A stretch of 25,782 nucleotides of DNA from assembly GCF_024460475.1 (NCBI RefSeq), contig NZ_JANFYN010000032.1, positions 1 to 25,782 of the forward strand, written 5' to 3'. Made by a program: the position numbers and the translations under genes. This document shows positions 14,735 through 23,279 of the stretch, piece after piece (positions within the stretch are counted from its first letter, which is position 1; each line of letters begins with the position of its first letter). A model generated the notes under the pieces. The model saw only the letters and a list, made by a program, of their open reading frames with translations. It had not been told where the DNA came from and searched no databases. Source of the DNA: Holdemanella sp. MSK.7.32. GTDB lineage: Bacteria > Bacillota_I > Bacilli_A > Erysipelotrichales > Erysipelotrichaceae.

Positions 14735-15445
14735 ATGTATAAACGTGTTTTATTAAAATTAAGTGGCGAAGCTTTGTCTAGCCCTGAAGCTGCTTTTGAT
14801 CCAGAAATCTTAAAAAGATTGGCAAAAGAGTTAAAAGAAGTACAAAAATTAGGGGTAGAATTAGCAATTGTTGTCGGTGGTGGCAACTTCATTCGTGGTA
14901 AAATGATGGCTGAAATGGGAATGAACCGTGCTCAAGCCGATTATATGGGTATGTTAGGTACTGTAATCAACGCTTTAGCTGTTCAAAATGCATTAGAACA
15001 AGAAGGCGTTCAAACACGAGTACAGACAGCTGTTGAAATGCAAAAGGTTGCAGAACCATTCATCTTAAGACGTGCTTTACGTCACTTGGAAAAAGGAAGA
15101 ATCGTTATTTTTGGAGCTGGTACAGGTTCTCCATACTTCTCAACAGATACAACTGCAGCATTACGTGCATCTGAAATTAATGCAGATGTTATCTTGATGG
15201 CTAAAAATGGTGTTGATGGAGTTTATGATTCAGATCCAAAGAAAAATCCAAATGCTAAGAAATACGACACACTAAATTATATGGACGTATTAAACGAGGG
15301 ATTACAAGTCATGGACTCAACAGCTATTAGTATGTGCATGGATAATGATATTGATTTAGTTGTTTTCAATATGAATGAACCTGGTAATATTGTCAAAGCA
15401 GTTCGCCGTGAAGTTAACGGTACAACAATCACTAAAAAGAAATAA
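14735..15445 (+). CDS. pyrH: Uridylate kinase (UMP kinase)
   Basis: A 236-residue hexameric kinase of the amino acid kinase fold that turns UMP into UDP for RNA, DNA and cell wall precursors. KRVLLKLSGEAL (3-14), VVGGGNFIRG, the acceptor region MGMLGTVINALA and the ATP-site GTGSPYFSTDTTAALRA are typical. The ATG at 14735 follows AAGGAG (14722-14727); an in-frame ATG at 14696 lies in the promoter and was rejected. Length is normal (about 240). The frr gene follows 11 bases after its stop, the usual pair. Confidence 0.97.
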   Translation: MYKRVLLKLSGEALSSPEAAFDPEILKRLAKELKEVQKLGVELAIVVGGGNFIRGKMMAEMGMNRAQADYMGMLGTVINALAVQNALEQEGVQTRVQTAVEMQKVAEPFILRRALRHLEKGRIVIFGAGTGSPYFSTDTTAALRASEINADVILMAKNGVDGVYDSDPKKNPNAKKYDTLNYMDVLNEGLQVMDSTAISMCMDNDIDLVVFNMNEPGNIVKAVRREVNGTTITKKK

Positions 15446-15456
15446 GGAGAATTAAA

Positions 15457-16002
15457 ATGAGTGATATTTTATTAAATGCAGAAGAAAAAATGATGGGTGT
15501 TATTGATAATTTAGAATTAAACCTTCGTCAAATCCGTACTGGACGTGCCAGTGGACAAATGTTAGAACGTGTACAAGTTGAATATTATGGTGCAATGACA
15601 CCAATCAACCAGATGGCTCAGATTTCTGTTGTTGAAGGTACACAACTTGTTATTAAACCTTATGATCGTTCAATCATTAAAGATATTGCACACGCAATTC
15701 AAGCTGCTAACTTAGGATTGAATCCTCAAGCAGAAGCCGATGTCATTCGTATTCAAGTTCCTCAATTAACTGAAGATCGTCGTAAAGAATTAGCTAAAGA
15801 TGCACAAAAATATGGTGAAGAAGCTAAGATTGCGATTCGTAACGTACGTCGTGATGCGAACGATGCTATTAAAAAAGATAAAGAACTTCCAGAAGACGAA
15901 CAAAAACAAACATTAGAAGAATCACAAAAATTAACAGACAAATACATTAAAGATGTTGATTCAATTTGTGAAGCAAAGAAAAAAGAAATATTAAATGTCT
16001 AA
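15457..16002 (+). CDS. frr: Ribosome recycling factor
   Basis: A 181-residue factor that, with EF-G, splits ribosomes after termination. Typical sequence: EEKMMGVIDNLELNLRQIRTGRAS (10-33, partly quoted by its core NLRQIRTGRA), the PINQMAQISV strand, and the C-terminal long helix with RRDANDAIKK. Length is slightly below the usual 185. A AAGGAGA site (15444-15450) precedes the ATG. The stop codon overlaps the first bases of a terminator hairpin (16001-16027), so frr likely marks the end of much of the pyrH-frr transcript. Confidence 0.97.
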   Translation: MSDILLNAEEKMMGVIDNLELNLRQIRTGRASGQMLERVQVEYYGAMTPINQMAQISVVEGTQLVIKPYDRSIIKDIAHAIQAANLGLNPQAEADVIRIQVPQLTEDRRKELAKDAQKYGEEAKIAIRNVRRDANDAIKKDKELPEDEQKQTLEESQKLTDKYIKDVDSICEAKKKEILNV

Positions 16003-16027
16003 GTCCAAACTTGATTTGGACTTTTTT
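16001..16027 (+). terminator. Terminator between frr and uppS
   Basis: AAGTCCAAA (16001-16009) pairs perfectly with TTTGGACTT (16015-16023) around CTTGA; a run of T follows to 16027. The stem starts in the frr stop codon and the AAGGAGG site of uppS begins four bases after the T-run. Confidence 0.82.
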
Positions 16028-16042
16028 AAAAAGGAGGTTTTT

Positions 16043-16735
16043 ATGGCACCAAAAACAGTAGCTATAATTATGGATGGTAATGGTCGTTGGGCCAAAAAAA
16101 GAGGCTTACCAAGAACGGCAGGACACAAAAAGGGTGCGGATACAATTCGTACTGTGGCTCTAGCTGCACAAGATATGGGAATTCAAAAATTGATTCTATA
16201 TGCTTTTTCAACAGAAAACTGGAAAAGACCAGAAGATGAAGTTTCCTATTTATGTAAATTACCAGGACTATTCTTTAATAAATTTATTAATGAATTGATG
16301 GAAAAGAACATTCGTGTAACTTTTGCCGGTGAATTAGAAAAATTCCCACAAGCAACACAAAATGTAATTAATAAGGCTGTAAATATGACTAAGGATAATA
16401 CTGGATTAGAATTATGCTTAGCCATTAATTACGGTTCGCGAAGAGAAATGTTACTTGGTATGAAAAAATATGCGGATGAGGTTGCTCAAGGTAAACGTGA
16501 AAATGATTTAACTGAGGAAGAGTTCTCAAAATATTTATTTGTACCAGAAGATATTGATTTGATGATTCGTACAAGTGGAGAACTTCGTATTTCGAATTAT
16601 TTGTTGTGGCAACTCGCCTATGCGGAATTGATTTTTACACCAGTCGCATGGCCTGATTTTGATGAAAAAGCATTAAAAGATTGTCTAGACGAATTTGCTT
16701 CAAGAGATCGCAGATTTGGAGGCTTAACTTCATGA
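16043..16735 (+). CDS. uppS: Isoprenyl transferase (undecaprenyl diphosphate synthase)
   Basis: A 230-residue cis-prenyltransferase that extends farnesyl diphosphate with isopentenyl diphosphate to the C55 carrier lipid of the cell wall. Asp11 in IMDGNGRWAKKRG binds the diphosphate; the HKKGADTIR helix, FSTENWKRP, and the C-terminal RTSGELRISNYLLWQLAYAE with the WPDF box are typical. The ATG at 16043 has a perfect AAGGAGG (16031-16037); an in-frame ATG at 15995 inside frr would place the terminator and ribosome site in the coding part and was rejected. The stop TGA overlaps the cdsA start (ATGA). Length is slightly short of the usual 245-255. Confidence 0.96.
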   Translation: MAPKTVAIIMDGNGRWAKKRGLPRTAGHKKGADTIRTVALAAQDMGIQKLILYAFSTENWKRPEDEVSYLCKLPGLFFNKFINELMEKNIRVTFAGELEKFPQATQNVINKAVNMTKDNTGLELCLAINYGSRREMLLGMKKYADEVAQGKRENDLTEEEFSKYLFVPEDIDLMIRTSGELRISNYLLWQLAYAELIFTPVAWPDFDEKALKDCLDEFASRDRRFGGLTS

Positions 16736-17499
16736 AACAAAGAATAATTACCGCTATTGGTATCATTCTTGTTGTAGCACTACCAGTAGCTCTTGGAGGA
16801 TATTGGTTAGAAGCTCTTGCCTTGTTTATTGTTTGTGCAGGTGCATATGAATGGATGCATATTCAGCCAGATTTTAAAAGCTGGCCTAAATATGTTCTTC
16901 CACTTAGTGCTTTAGCCGTTGTTTTAACAAGAGTTTTACCGGATAAATACTTTTTCGTTGTTGTGACACTGATTGTTGTATTCTTATGGAGTCTTGTTGT
17001 TTTTGTTGAAAACTTCTCAATTATAGATGCCTTTGTGTGTATTTCATACGTTATAATTTTCTCACTCGTATATCATGCGGTAGGACAAATCGCAAACGTA
17101 CATCAGTACCTATGGACGATTGTTTTTGCAACATACGGAAGTGATACAGGAGCCTATTTTGTGGGTCGAGCTATTGGAAAGCACAAAATGAATCCTAGAA
17201 TCTCACCTAAAAAGAGTTGGGAAGGTTTTGTAGGAGGCATTGTATTTGGCTTTGTATTAAGTTTTGTGGTTAGTTTTAGCTACGTATCAAACTTAAACCC
17301 AGTTTTAAATACATTCTTATGTTTAGTATGTCCTATTACTGCAGAACTTGGAGATTTGTGTTTTAGTGCTATTAAACGTCATTTTGCTGTAAAAGACTTC
17401 TCTAATCTTTTACCAGGGCATGGTGGCGTTTTAGATCGTGTAGATTCACTATTATTAAATATCATGGTATTTAGTGTTTTATATACAATCATTCTCTAA
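16732..17499 (+). CDS. cdsA: Phosphatidate cytidylyltransferase (CDP-diglyceride synthase)
   Basis: A 255-residue membrane enzyme making CDP-diacylglycerol from phosphatidate and CTP, the branch point of phospholipid synthesis. About eight hydrophobic segments are seen. The conserved SDTGAYFVGRAIGKHK, ISPKKSWEGFVGG and the signature around SAIKRHFAVKDFSNLLPG with HGGVLDRVDS are near the C-terminus. The start at 16732 overlaps uppS by four bases and has TTGGAGG just upstream; a longer reading from 16681 inside uppS was not used. Order uppS-cdsA-(dxr)-rasP is usual; dxr is not present between cdsA and rasP here. Confidence 0.96.
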   Translation: MKQRIITAIGIILVVALPVALGGYWLEALALFIVCAGAYEWMHIQPDFKSWPKYVLPLSALAVVLTRVLPDKYFFVVVTLIVVFLWSLVVFVENFSIIDAFVCISYVIIFSLVYHAVGQIANVHQYLWTIVFATYGSDTGAYFVGRAIGKHKMNPRISPKKSWEGFVGGIVFGFVLSFVVSFSYVSNLNPVLNTFLCLVCPITAELGDLCFSAIKRHFAVKDFSNLLPGHGGVLDRVDSLLLNIMVFSVLYTIIL

Positions 17500-17510
17500 G
17501 GGGGATTTGA

Positions 17511-18584
17511 ATGGATTTTATTATTGGTATAATAGCATTTGTCGTGATGCTAAGCGTGATCGTCATTTTACATGAGTTAGGACATTTTTTAGTTGCTAAA
17601 CATTTTGGGGTTTACTGTAAAGAATTTTCTATTGGCATGGGACCATGTCTTTATCAAAAACAAGGAAAAGAGACTGCTTTTTCAATTCGCGCCATTCCTT
17701 TTGGCGGCTATGTAATGATGGCTGGTGAAGAAGATGGCTCACAAAGTGAAGAAGATAGCTGGCTAAAGGATGTTCCGAAAAATAGACGCTTAAACGGTAT
17801 TGAAAAATGGAAACAAGTCTGCATCATGATTGCTGGTATTGTGATGAATATTTTATTGGCATGGATCATATATATGGGTGTGGCCTTAGCTCAAGGCTAT
17901 GTAGTAGAAGAGGCAAAACCAGTTGTCTATGTAGTCGAAGAGGACTCTGTGGCACAAAAAGCAGGTCTAGAAAAAGATGATCACATTGTTAAAGTTCAAA
18001 GTGAAGATGGAAACAGTATTCAACCTAAAACACAATATGAAATTTTAGAGTTTATTCAATATCATCATGATACATTGACATTAACTGTAAAGCGTGATGG
18101 CACAACATTTGAAACCACACTAACTCCATCTTATGATAAAGATATGGAAGGCTATACACTTGGCTATAAGGCGATTGCATATGCGAAGAAGATTCCTTGG
18201 TATCAATCTTTATGGGTTGGCTGTCAAAATACCTGGGATAGTGCAACAACTATATTTAAATCTTTGAATATGATCATTCATGGACAGGGATTAGAAAACT
18301 TATCGGGTCCCGTTGGCATTTTAAATGTCACTAGCAAATCTGTACAATATGGATTGGATATGTATTTTAGTTTGTTTGCGATGATTTCATTAAATATTGG
18401 AATCTTTAATGCCATTCCTATTCCAGCACTTGATGGTGGAAGAATTTTGATTTTGTTGATTGAAAAATTAATTGGACGTAAAGTTTCTACAAAAGTAGTA
18501 GAAAATATCATCATGGCAAGTTTTGTGCTATTGATGTTGTTGTTTTTATACGCGACATATAATGATATTGTTCGATTGTTTTAA
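17511..18584 (+). CDS. rasP: RIP zinc metalloprotease RasP/RseP (site-2 protease family)
   Basis: A 357-residue intramembrane protease that cuts anti-sigma factors and remnant signal peptides within the membrane. The first membrane helix carries HELGH (21-25), and the third metal ligand is Asp308 in the IPALDGGRIL motif near the C-terminus. A single PDZ domain (about 130-215) lies between; the family in Gram-negatives has two. Four membrane segments are visible. Length is below the usual 420-425 of Bacillus. An AGGGGGA site precedes the ATG. A two-way terminator separates it from the convergent minus-strand gene. proS and polC, common neighbours in Bacillus, are absent. Confidence 0.95.
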   Translation: MDFIIGIIAFVVMLSVIVILHELGHFLVAKHFGVYCKEFSIGMGPCLYQKQGKETAFSIRAIPFGGYVMMAGEEDGSQSEEDSWLKDVPKNRRLNGIEKWKQVCIMIAGIVMNILLAWIIYMGVALAQGYVVEEAKPVVYVVEEDSVAQKAGLEKDDHIVKVQSEDGNSIQPKTQYEILEFIQYHHDTLTLTVKRDGTTFETTLTPSYDKDMEGYTLGYKAIAYAKKIPWYQSLWVGCQNTWDSATTIFKSLNMIIHGQGLENLSGPVGILNVTSKSVQYGLDMYFSLFAMISLNIGIFNAIPIPALDGGRILILLIEKLIGRKVSTKVVENIIMASFVLLMLLFLYATYNDIVRLF

Positions 18585-18628
18585 AAAAAGGACCTATATT
18601 TTGGAAATTCCAAGATATAGGTTCTTTT
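18583..18628. terminator. Bidirectional terminator between rasP and the minus-strand gene
   Basis: The arms 18590-18605 and 18609-18624 pair over 16 bases with a few G-T pairs, flanked by seven A on the left and four T on the right. On both strands a stem is followed by a T-run, stronger for the minus-strand gene. It lies exactly between two converging stops. Confidence 0.88.
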
Positions 18629-19290
18629 CACATAAAATATAGAATAGCTAATAAGTGACAAATACTAGCTAAAATGATGAAGATATGCCATACAAAATGA
18701 AAAAATCTTTTTTGAGGCTTCGAATAAAAGAAAGTACCCATGGTATACATAACACCACCTAAGGCAATCAAAATGATAAATATAGGTTGAGTTTCTCTGA
18801 TTAGCGTAGGTAAAATAAAGATAGCTAACCAACCCATGATCATATAGATTGTCATTGAGAGTTTAGGATAACTTTTCGTCGCAATCGATTTCAATAAGAT
18901 TCCAGCAATTACCATAACCCATTCGATAGCTAAAATTGTATATCCTTTCCAGTTGTTCATAAGATTTAGACAAATGGGCGTATAAGTTCCTGCGATAGCC
19001 AATAAGATCATAATGTGATCTAATTTTCTAAATACATATTTGTGTGTTGTTTCATGTGGCATGCTGTGATAAAGACAAGACCCTGTAAACATAAAGAGCA
19101 GACAAATCAAGAATACTGCTGTTCCAAGTGTTTTGATTGCTCCGCCTTGTAAATAAGCACGAACACTATAGTATGGAAGTGCAAATAGAATCAAAAGTGC
19201 CATAACTCCATGTGTGATACAGTTTCCTACTTCTTCACCAAAACAAAGTGGATAAACATACCGCATACTATCTTTCTTGTTCATGCACAT
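18628..19290 (-). CDS. Hemolysin III family (PAQR/TrhA-type) membrane protein
   Basis: A membrane protein of up to 220 residues with seven hydrophobic segments. The family marks are present: FGEEVGNCITHG (18-29), Ser71 and His75 in TGSCLYHS, Asp91 in RKLDH, GTYTP (101-105), and a C-terminal HFVWHIFIILASICH with His198, His202 and His212; these residues form the metal site of PAQR proteins. The name hemolysin III comes from a Bacillus cereus protein; the true role in most bacteria is unclear, perhaps membrane lipid balance. It is the only minus-strand gene here. The start is open: 19290, 19284 or 19266 are in frame, and promoter geometry favours 19284 (see findings). Family is clear, function unknown. 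Confidence 0.88.
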   Translation of the reverse strand: MCMNKKDSMRYVYPLCFGEEVGNCITHGVMALLILFALPYYSVRAYLQGGAIKTLGTAVFLICLLFMFTGSCLYHSMPHETTHKYVFRKLDHIMILLAIAGTYTPICLNLMNNWKGYTILAIEWVMVIAGILLKSIATKSYPKLSMTIYMIMGWLAIFILPTLIRETQPIFIILIALGGVMYTMGTFFYSKPQKRFFHFVWHIFIILASICHLLAILYFM

Positions 19291-19319
19291 ACTATAACAT
19301 AATAATAAATAATATACAA
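19291..19319 (-). promoter_or_regulatory. Promoter of the hemolysin III-type gene
   Basis: On the minus strand TTGTAT (19319-19314), 17 bases, then TATAGT (19296-19291) preceded by TGT, an extended -10. It ends directly at the first possible start codon; transcription would begin near 19284, the A of the second in-frame ATG. Confidence 0.65.
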
Positions 19320-19358
19320 TCTAGAAATAGATACTAGATATATTTTATGTGATTTTTT

Positions 19359-19367
19359 TGATATAAT
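19359..19367 (+). promoter_or_regulatory. Extended -10 promoter of smc
   Basis: TGA then a perfect TATAAT (19362-19367), an extended -10 element; no good -35 is seen 17 bases upstream (TATATT). Transcription would start near 19374, followed by the TGGAGGG ribosome site of smc. It diverges from the promoter of the minus-strand gene. Confidence 0.6.
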
Positions 19368-19392
19368 ACACTAGTTAGAGTGGAGGGTCTTG

Positions 19393-22320
19393 ATGTTTTT
19401 AAAACGTATTGAATTACAAGGCTTTAAAAGCTTTGCAGATAAAACAGTGATTCAATTTGATCAAGATATTACAGGCATTGTAGGACCAAACGGATGTGGT
19501 AAAAGTAATGTGAATGATGCCATTCGTTGGGTACTTGGTGAACAGAGTGTTAAATCACTTCGTTCAGGTACTAATATGTCAGATATTATCTTCTCAGGAA
19601 GTGAATATAGAAAACCTGTAAACATGGCACGCGTTACATTGGTATTTGACAATTCAACACGTGTTTTTGATTCGGATTTTGATGAAATCGAAATTACACG
19701 ACAAATTTTACGTGCCAATAATGAAGCAAGTTATTTTATAAATAAAACACCATGCCGATTAAAAGATATTAATGATTTAGTCATGGATACAGGATTAGGA
19801 AAAGATTCCTTAAGTATTATTACGCAGGGAAATATTTCTTCTTTTGCGGATGCCAAGCCAGAAGATAGACGTTCTTTATTTGAGGAAGCTGCGGGTGTCG
19901 CAAAGTATAAAAAGAGAAAAAAGATGTCATTGTCTAAATTAGAGCAGACAAAAGAAAATCTAGATCGTTTGCAGGATATTCTAGATGAGCTTGAAAGACA
20001 AATTGGGCCTTTGGAAAAACAAGCTAAAAAGGCAGAAAAATATATTTCTTTAAGAGATAAACTATCTAAAATTGAAATTAGTGTATTGGTTGAGGATATT
20101 GATCAATATAATGATAAAATTAATCAGATCAATAAAGAATTGTTTGATATCCAAGCTATGCATACATCAGAAAATGCGGAGCTTTTAAAGCAGGAAAATC
20201 GCTTAGAAAGCATTCGAAAAGAAATGTATGCTCTAGATAAACAAATCAATGAGCTGCAAGGAAAATACACAAAGGCGATGGAAGAAAATTATCAGCTTGA
20301 AAGACGTAAAATCGAGCAGGATGAAAAGCGAAAGTATATGTTGCAGGTAGCGGATAAACAAGCTCGTCAAAAAGAATTACAGGCTATGCTTGAAGAAGCA
20401 CGATTCGAATATCAGGATCGTCATCAGCGCTTAATGCAGACGCAACAAGATTTAAATAACCGTCGTAATATTGTGAATGATTTGAAAACAAAAATTTCTA
20501 AGGCTCGTTATGAATCGGATCAGGCAAACAATATCTTGATACAGCTACAAAATCGTAGACAAGTATTGGAAAATATGATGAAGCAGCCTTTTGCTCATCA
20601 ACAAGGTGTGCGTTCTGTAATGCAGGCAAAAAACTCTTTATCTGGTGTTTATGGAGTTGTCAGTGAATTGTTGATTGCACATGCCGATAAAGCATTGGCG
20701 GTAAATGCAGCATTAGGTGGAAGTATCTATCAAATCATCACCAAAAATGAGGCAGATGCAAGAAATGCCATTTCATTCTTGAAACGAAACCGTAGTGGAC
20801 GTGCAACTTTCTTACCATTAAGTGTATGTCATCCTAGAAAAATGAATGAACAAGTGATCACAATTGCTTCAACAAGTCCAGGCTTTTTAGGCTTTGCGAG
20901 TGAATGTGTTGACTGTAAAGAGATCTTTGATCCCGTTAAAGAACGATTGCTTGGTAATGTGATTGTGGTGGATACATTGCAGAATGCGAATGAAACTGCG
21001 AAACGATTACGTTATGCATATAAAATTGTTACCCTGGATGGTGATATCGTACATACAGGTGGTAGTATGACGGGTGGTGTTACGAAGAATCAAAGTACAC
21101 CAGTCACAATGCGACAGGAATTAGAAACAATCAATTCAAAAATTGAAGGGCAAAAAATCAAAGCCGACAATTGTTTGGATGAAACAGAGATTCTTACGCA
21201 GAAACTTCAAAAAGAAAACGATGCGATTGTAACTTTACAGATTGAATTGGCTAAGCTAGAAAATATTTATGCGACTAAAAAGGCAAAATACGATTCAATT
21301 TTAGCTGAATATCAGGAGTTAGGTGTAGATATTGAAGATAGTGGTGAATTAGCACAAGATGATCTTGTTGTACAAATGTCTAAGATGCATGCTGTATTGG
21401 ATTCATTGTCTCTAGAGATTCAAAGCTTGCGTCAGACTCGTTTTGATAAAGGAAATGAAGCAGAACAACTCGAAAATCAGATTCGTTTAGTTCGTAGAGA
21501 AATGAGTTCTAAACAATCGCAGATCCATAACTATGAAATGGAAGTTGTGAAAATCAAAACGCAGTTAGAGAATGCATTGAATCGCTTAAGCACAGATTAT
21601 GAAATGACATATGAGTATGCGTTAACTAAAAAAGAAGATGTCGAAATCGAAAGTGCTAAAGAAGAAGTTATTCAACTTCGTCAAGCTATTTCTCGTTTGG
21701 GAAATGTGAATTTGGATGCACCAAACGAATATAAAGAAGTCAAAGAGCGTTTTGATTTTATGACAAGCCAAAAAGAAGATTTAGAAAAGGCAAGTCAACA
21801 AATATTGGCAGCCATTGATGAGATGGATAAGACAATGATCAGTCAATTTACTGAGATGTTTAATAAAATTAATGCTGAACTAGATGGCGTATTCAAGGCT
21901 ATGTTTGGTGGAGGACGTGCTAGTCTTTCCATGGTGGATCCAGAAGACGTATTGAATACGGGTATTGATATTGATGTTCAGCCTCCTGGAAAAATGGTTA
22001 AAAATATCCAGACATTCTCGGGTGGAGAAAAAGCTTTGATTGCGATTAGTGTATTGTTTGCGATATTGAAGGCTCGTACAATGCCTTTATGTATCTTTGA
22101 TGAGGTAGAAGCTGCATTAGACCAGGCAAATGTTGAGCGTTTTGCCCGTTATTTATCTCATTATCGTGGTCAATCTCAATTTATTGCGGTAACACATAGA
22201 CCAGGAACTATGGAACAGTGCGATACGTTATATGGGGTTACAATGCAAAAAGATGGTGTTAGTAAAGTGTTAAAAGTGCAATTGAAAGATGCAGTACATA
22301 TAGCTAAGGAGGAAAAGTAA
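19393..22320 (+). CDS. smc: Chromosome segregation protein SMC (short arms)
   Basis: A 975-residue ATPase that loops and compacts the chromosome with ScpA and ScpB. Walker A is GPNGCGKSN (31-39); an N-terminal coiled coil runs to about 400; the hinge spans about 417-556 (SGVYGVVSELL to GGSMTGG); a second coiled coil runs to about 800; the signature FSGGEK is at 875-880 and Walker B ends in Asp903-Glu904 (CIFDEVEAALD). B. subtilis SMC has 1186 residues, so both arms are shorter, as in mycoplasma SMC (about 980). All functional motifs are intact. ATG at 19393 was preferred to TTG at 19390 because of spacing to GGAGG (19382-19386). The stop overlaps the ftsY start by one base. Confidence 0.96.
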   Translation: MFLKRIELQGFKSFADKTVIQFDQDITGIVGPNGCGKSNVNDAIRWVLGEQSVKSLRSGTNMSDIIFSGSEYRKPVNMARVTLVFDNSTRVFDSDFDEIEITRQILRANNEASYFINKTPCRLKDINDLVMDTGLGKDSLSIITQGNISSFADAKPEDRRSLFEEAAGVAKYKKRKKMSLSKLEQTKENLDRLQDILDELERQIGPLEKQAKKAEKYISLRDKLSKIEISVLVEDIDQYNDKINQINKELFDIQAMHTSENAELLKQENRLESIRKEMYALDKQINELQGKYTKAMEENYQLERRKIEQDEKRKYMLQVADKQARQKELQAMLEEARFEYQDRHQRLMQTQQDLNNRRNIVNDLKTKISKARYESDQANNILIQLQNRRQVLENMMKQPFAHQQGVRSVMQAKNSLSGVYGVVSELLIAHADKALAVNAALGGSIYQIITKNEADARNAISFLKRNRSGRATFLPLSVCHPRKMNEQVITIASTSPGFLGFASECVDCKEIFDPVKERLLGNVIVVDTLQNANETAKRLRYAYKIVTLDGDIVHTGGSMTGGVTKNQSTPVTMRQELETINSKIEGQKIKADNCLDETEILTQKLQKENDAIVTLQIELAKLENIYATKKAKYDSILAEYQELGVDIEDSGELAQDDLVVQMSKMHAVLDSLSLEIQSLRQTRFDKGNEAEQLENQIRLVRREMSSKQSQIHNYEMEVVKIKTQLENALNRLSTDYEMTYEYALTKKEDVEIESAKEEVIQLRQAISRLGNVNLDAPNEYKEVKERFDFMTSQKEDLEKASQQILAAIDEMDKTMISQFTEMFNKINAELDGVFKAMFGGGRASLSMVDPEDVLNTGIDIDVQPPGKMVKNIQTFSGGEKALIAISVLFAILKARTMPLCIFDEVEAALDQANVERFARYLSHYRGQSQFIAVTHRPGTMEQCDTLYGVTMQKDGVSKVLKVQLKDAVHIAKEEK

Positions 22321-23279
22321 TGTCGGTCTTTTCGAAAATAAAAGAAGCTTTCGTAAAAAGCGAAGATAAAGATAAATATTTATCAGGCCTTGATCGTTCA
22401 AAGAAAAGCTTTGGAGATCGTATACGTGCTTTATCCAATAACTTTCATGGAATTGATGATGACCTATTAGAGCAAATTATGGTTATTCTACTTGAGAGTG
22501 ATGTGGGTATTCATACAGCACAAAAAATTGTGGATGCGTTTGAATCAAATGGAAAACATGTTAAAGAATATGATTCCATGTTAGATTATTTGGTTTCAAT
22601 TCTATATGATTTCTATGATGAATCAAACGACGAACCAATTAAAATGAATGAAGAAGGTCCAACTGTTATTTTAATGGTTGGTGTAAATGGTAGTGGTAAG
22701 ACAACTACAAGTGCAAAATTAATTCAATACTACAAGGAACAAGGTAAGAAAGTCGCGGTTGCTGCAGCTGATACTTTCCGTGCTGGAGCTATTGATCAAA
22801 TTGATACTTGGGCAACACGTTTAGGTGTTCATTGTGTTAAAGGAAAAATGAACCAAGACCCAAGTTCCGTATTAGTTGATGCTTGTCGTTATGCCAAAGA
22901 AAATGATATTGATATTTTGATTTGCGATACAGCGGGTCGTCTACAAAATAAAACAAATTTAATGAATGAATTAAGTAAGATGCACCGTGTTGTACAAAGA
23001 GAAATTGAGGGAGCACCACAAGAAGTCTGGTTAGTTTTAGATGCGACAACAGGTCAAAACGGTATTTCACAGGCAAAAGTATTCTTGGAAGCAACTGATG
23101 TAACAGGTATCGTTTTAACGAAGATGGATGGTACGGCAAAAGGTGGAGTTGTACTCGCGATTCGTGATCTATTACACTTACCAGTTCGTTTCCTAGGTCT
23201 AGGAGAAAAGCCTGCTGATTTAAGACCATTTGATATCAATGCCTTCTTGATGGGAATCACAAAGGGTATGGAAGAATAA
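22320..23279 (+). CDS. ftsY: Signal recognition particle receptor FtsY
   Basis: A 319-residue GTPase at the membrane that docks SRP-ribosome complexes and pairs with Ffh. The N domain (about 25-105) is followed by the G domain: GVNGSGKT (121-128), DTFRAGAIDQ, DTAGRLQNK, TKMDGTAKGG and GLGEKPADLRPFD. The long acidic A domain of E. coli FtsY is missing, as in most Gram-positives. The start overlaps the smc stop (TAATG) and an AAGGAGG site lies inside the end of smc (22307-22313). The stop overlaps ylxM by one base. Together with ffh at 1593 both partner GTPases of targeting are in this window. Confidence 0.97.
   Translation: MSVFSKIKEAFVKSEDKDKYLSGLDRSKKSFGDRIRALSNNFHGIDDDLLEQIMVILLESDVGIHTAQKIVDAFESNGKHVKEYDSMLDYLVSILYDFYDESNDEPIKMNEEGPTVILMVGVNGSGKTTTSAKLIQYYKEQGKKVAVAAADTFRAGAIDQIDTWATRLGVHCVKGKMNQDPSSVLVDACRYAKENDIDILICDTAGRLQNKTNLMNELSKMHRVVQREIEGAPQEVWLVLDATTGQNGISQAKVFLEATDVTGIVLTKMDGTAKGGVVLAIRDLLHLPVRFLGLGEKPADLRPFDINAFLMGITKGMEE

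Noticed and set aside
14488..14892. A 134-codon minus-strand frame covering the tsf-pyrH gap
   Set aside because: It runs through the tsf terminator and the pyrH promoter and ribosome site; its sequence is low-complexity Ser, Leu and Phe typical of an antisense shadow.
15995..16042. N-terminal extension of UppS
   Set aside because: It would translate through the terminator stem and the perfect AAGGAGG site; the family begins with the segment just after 16043. Kept only as a low-probability point in the findings.
19393..22320. SMC as a truncated pseudogene
   Set aside because: Walker A, hinge, signature and Walker B are all intact in one frame, and near-identical length is usual in mycoplasmas.
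22837..23229. A 130-codon open frame on the minus strand
   Set aside because: It is antisense to the ftsY G domain and shows no domain-like pattern or start signals.
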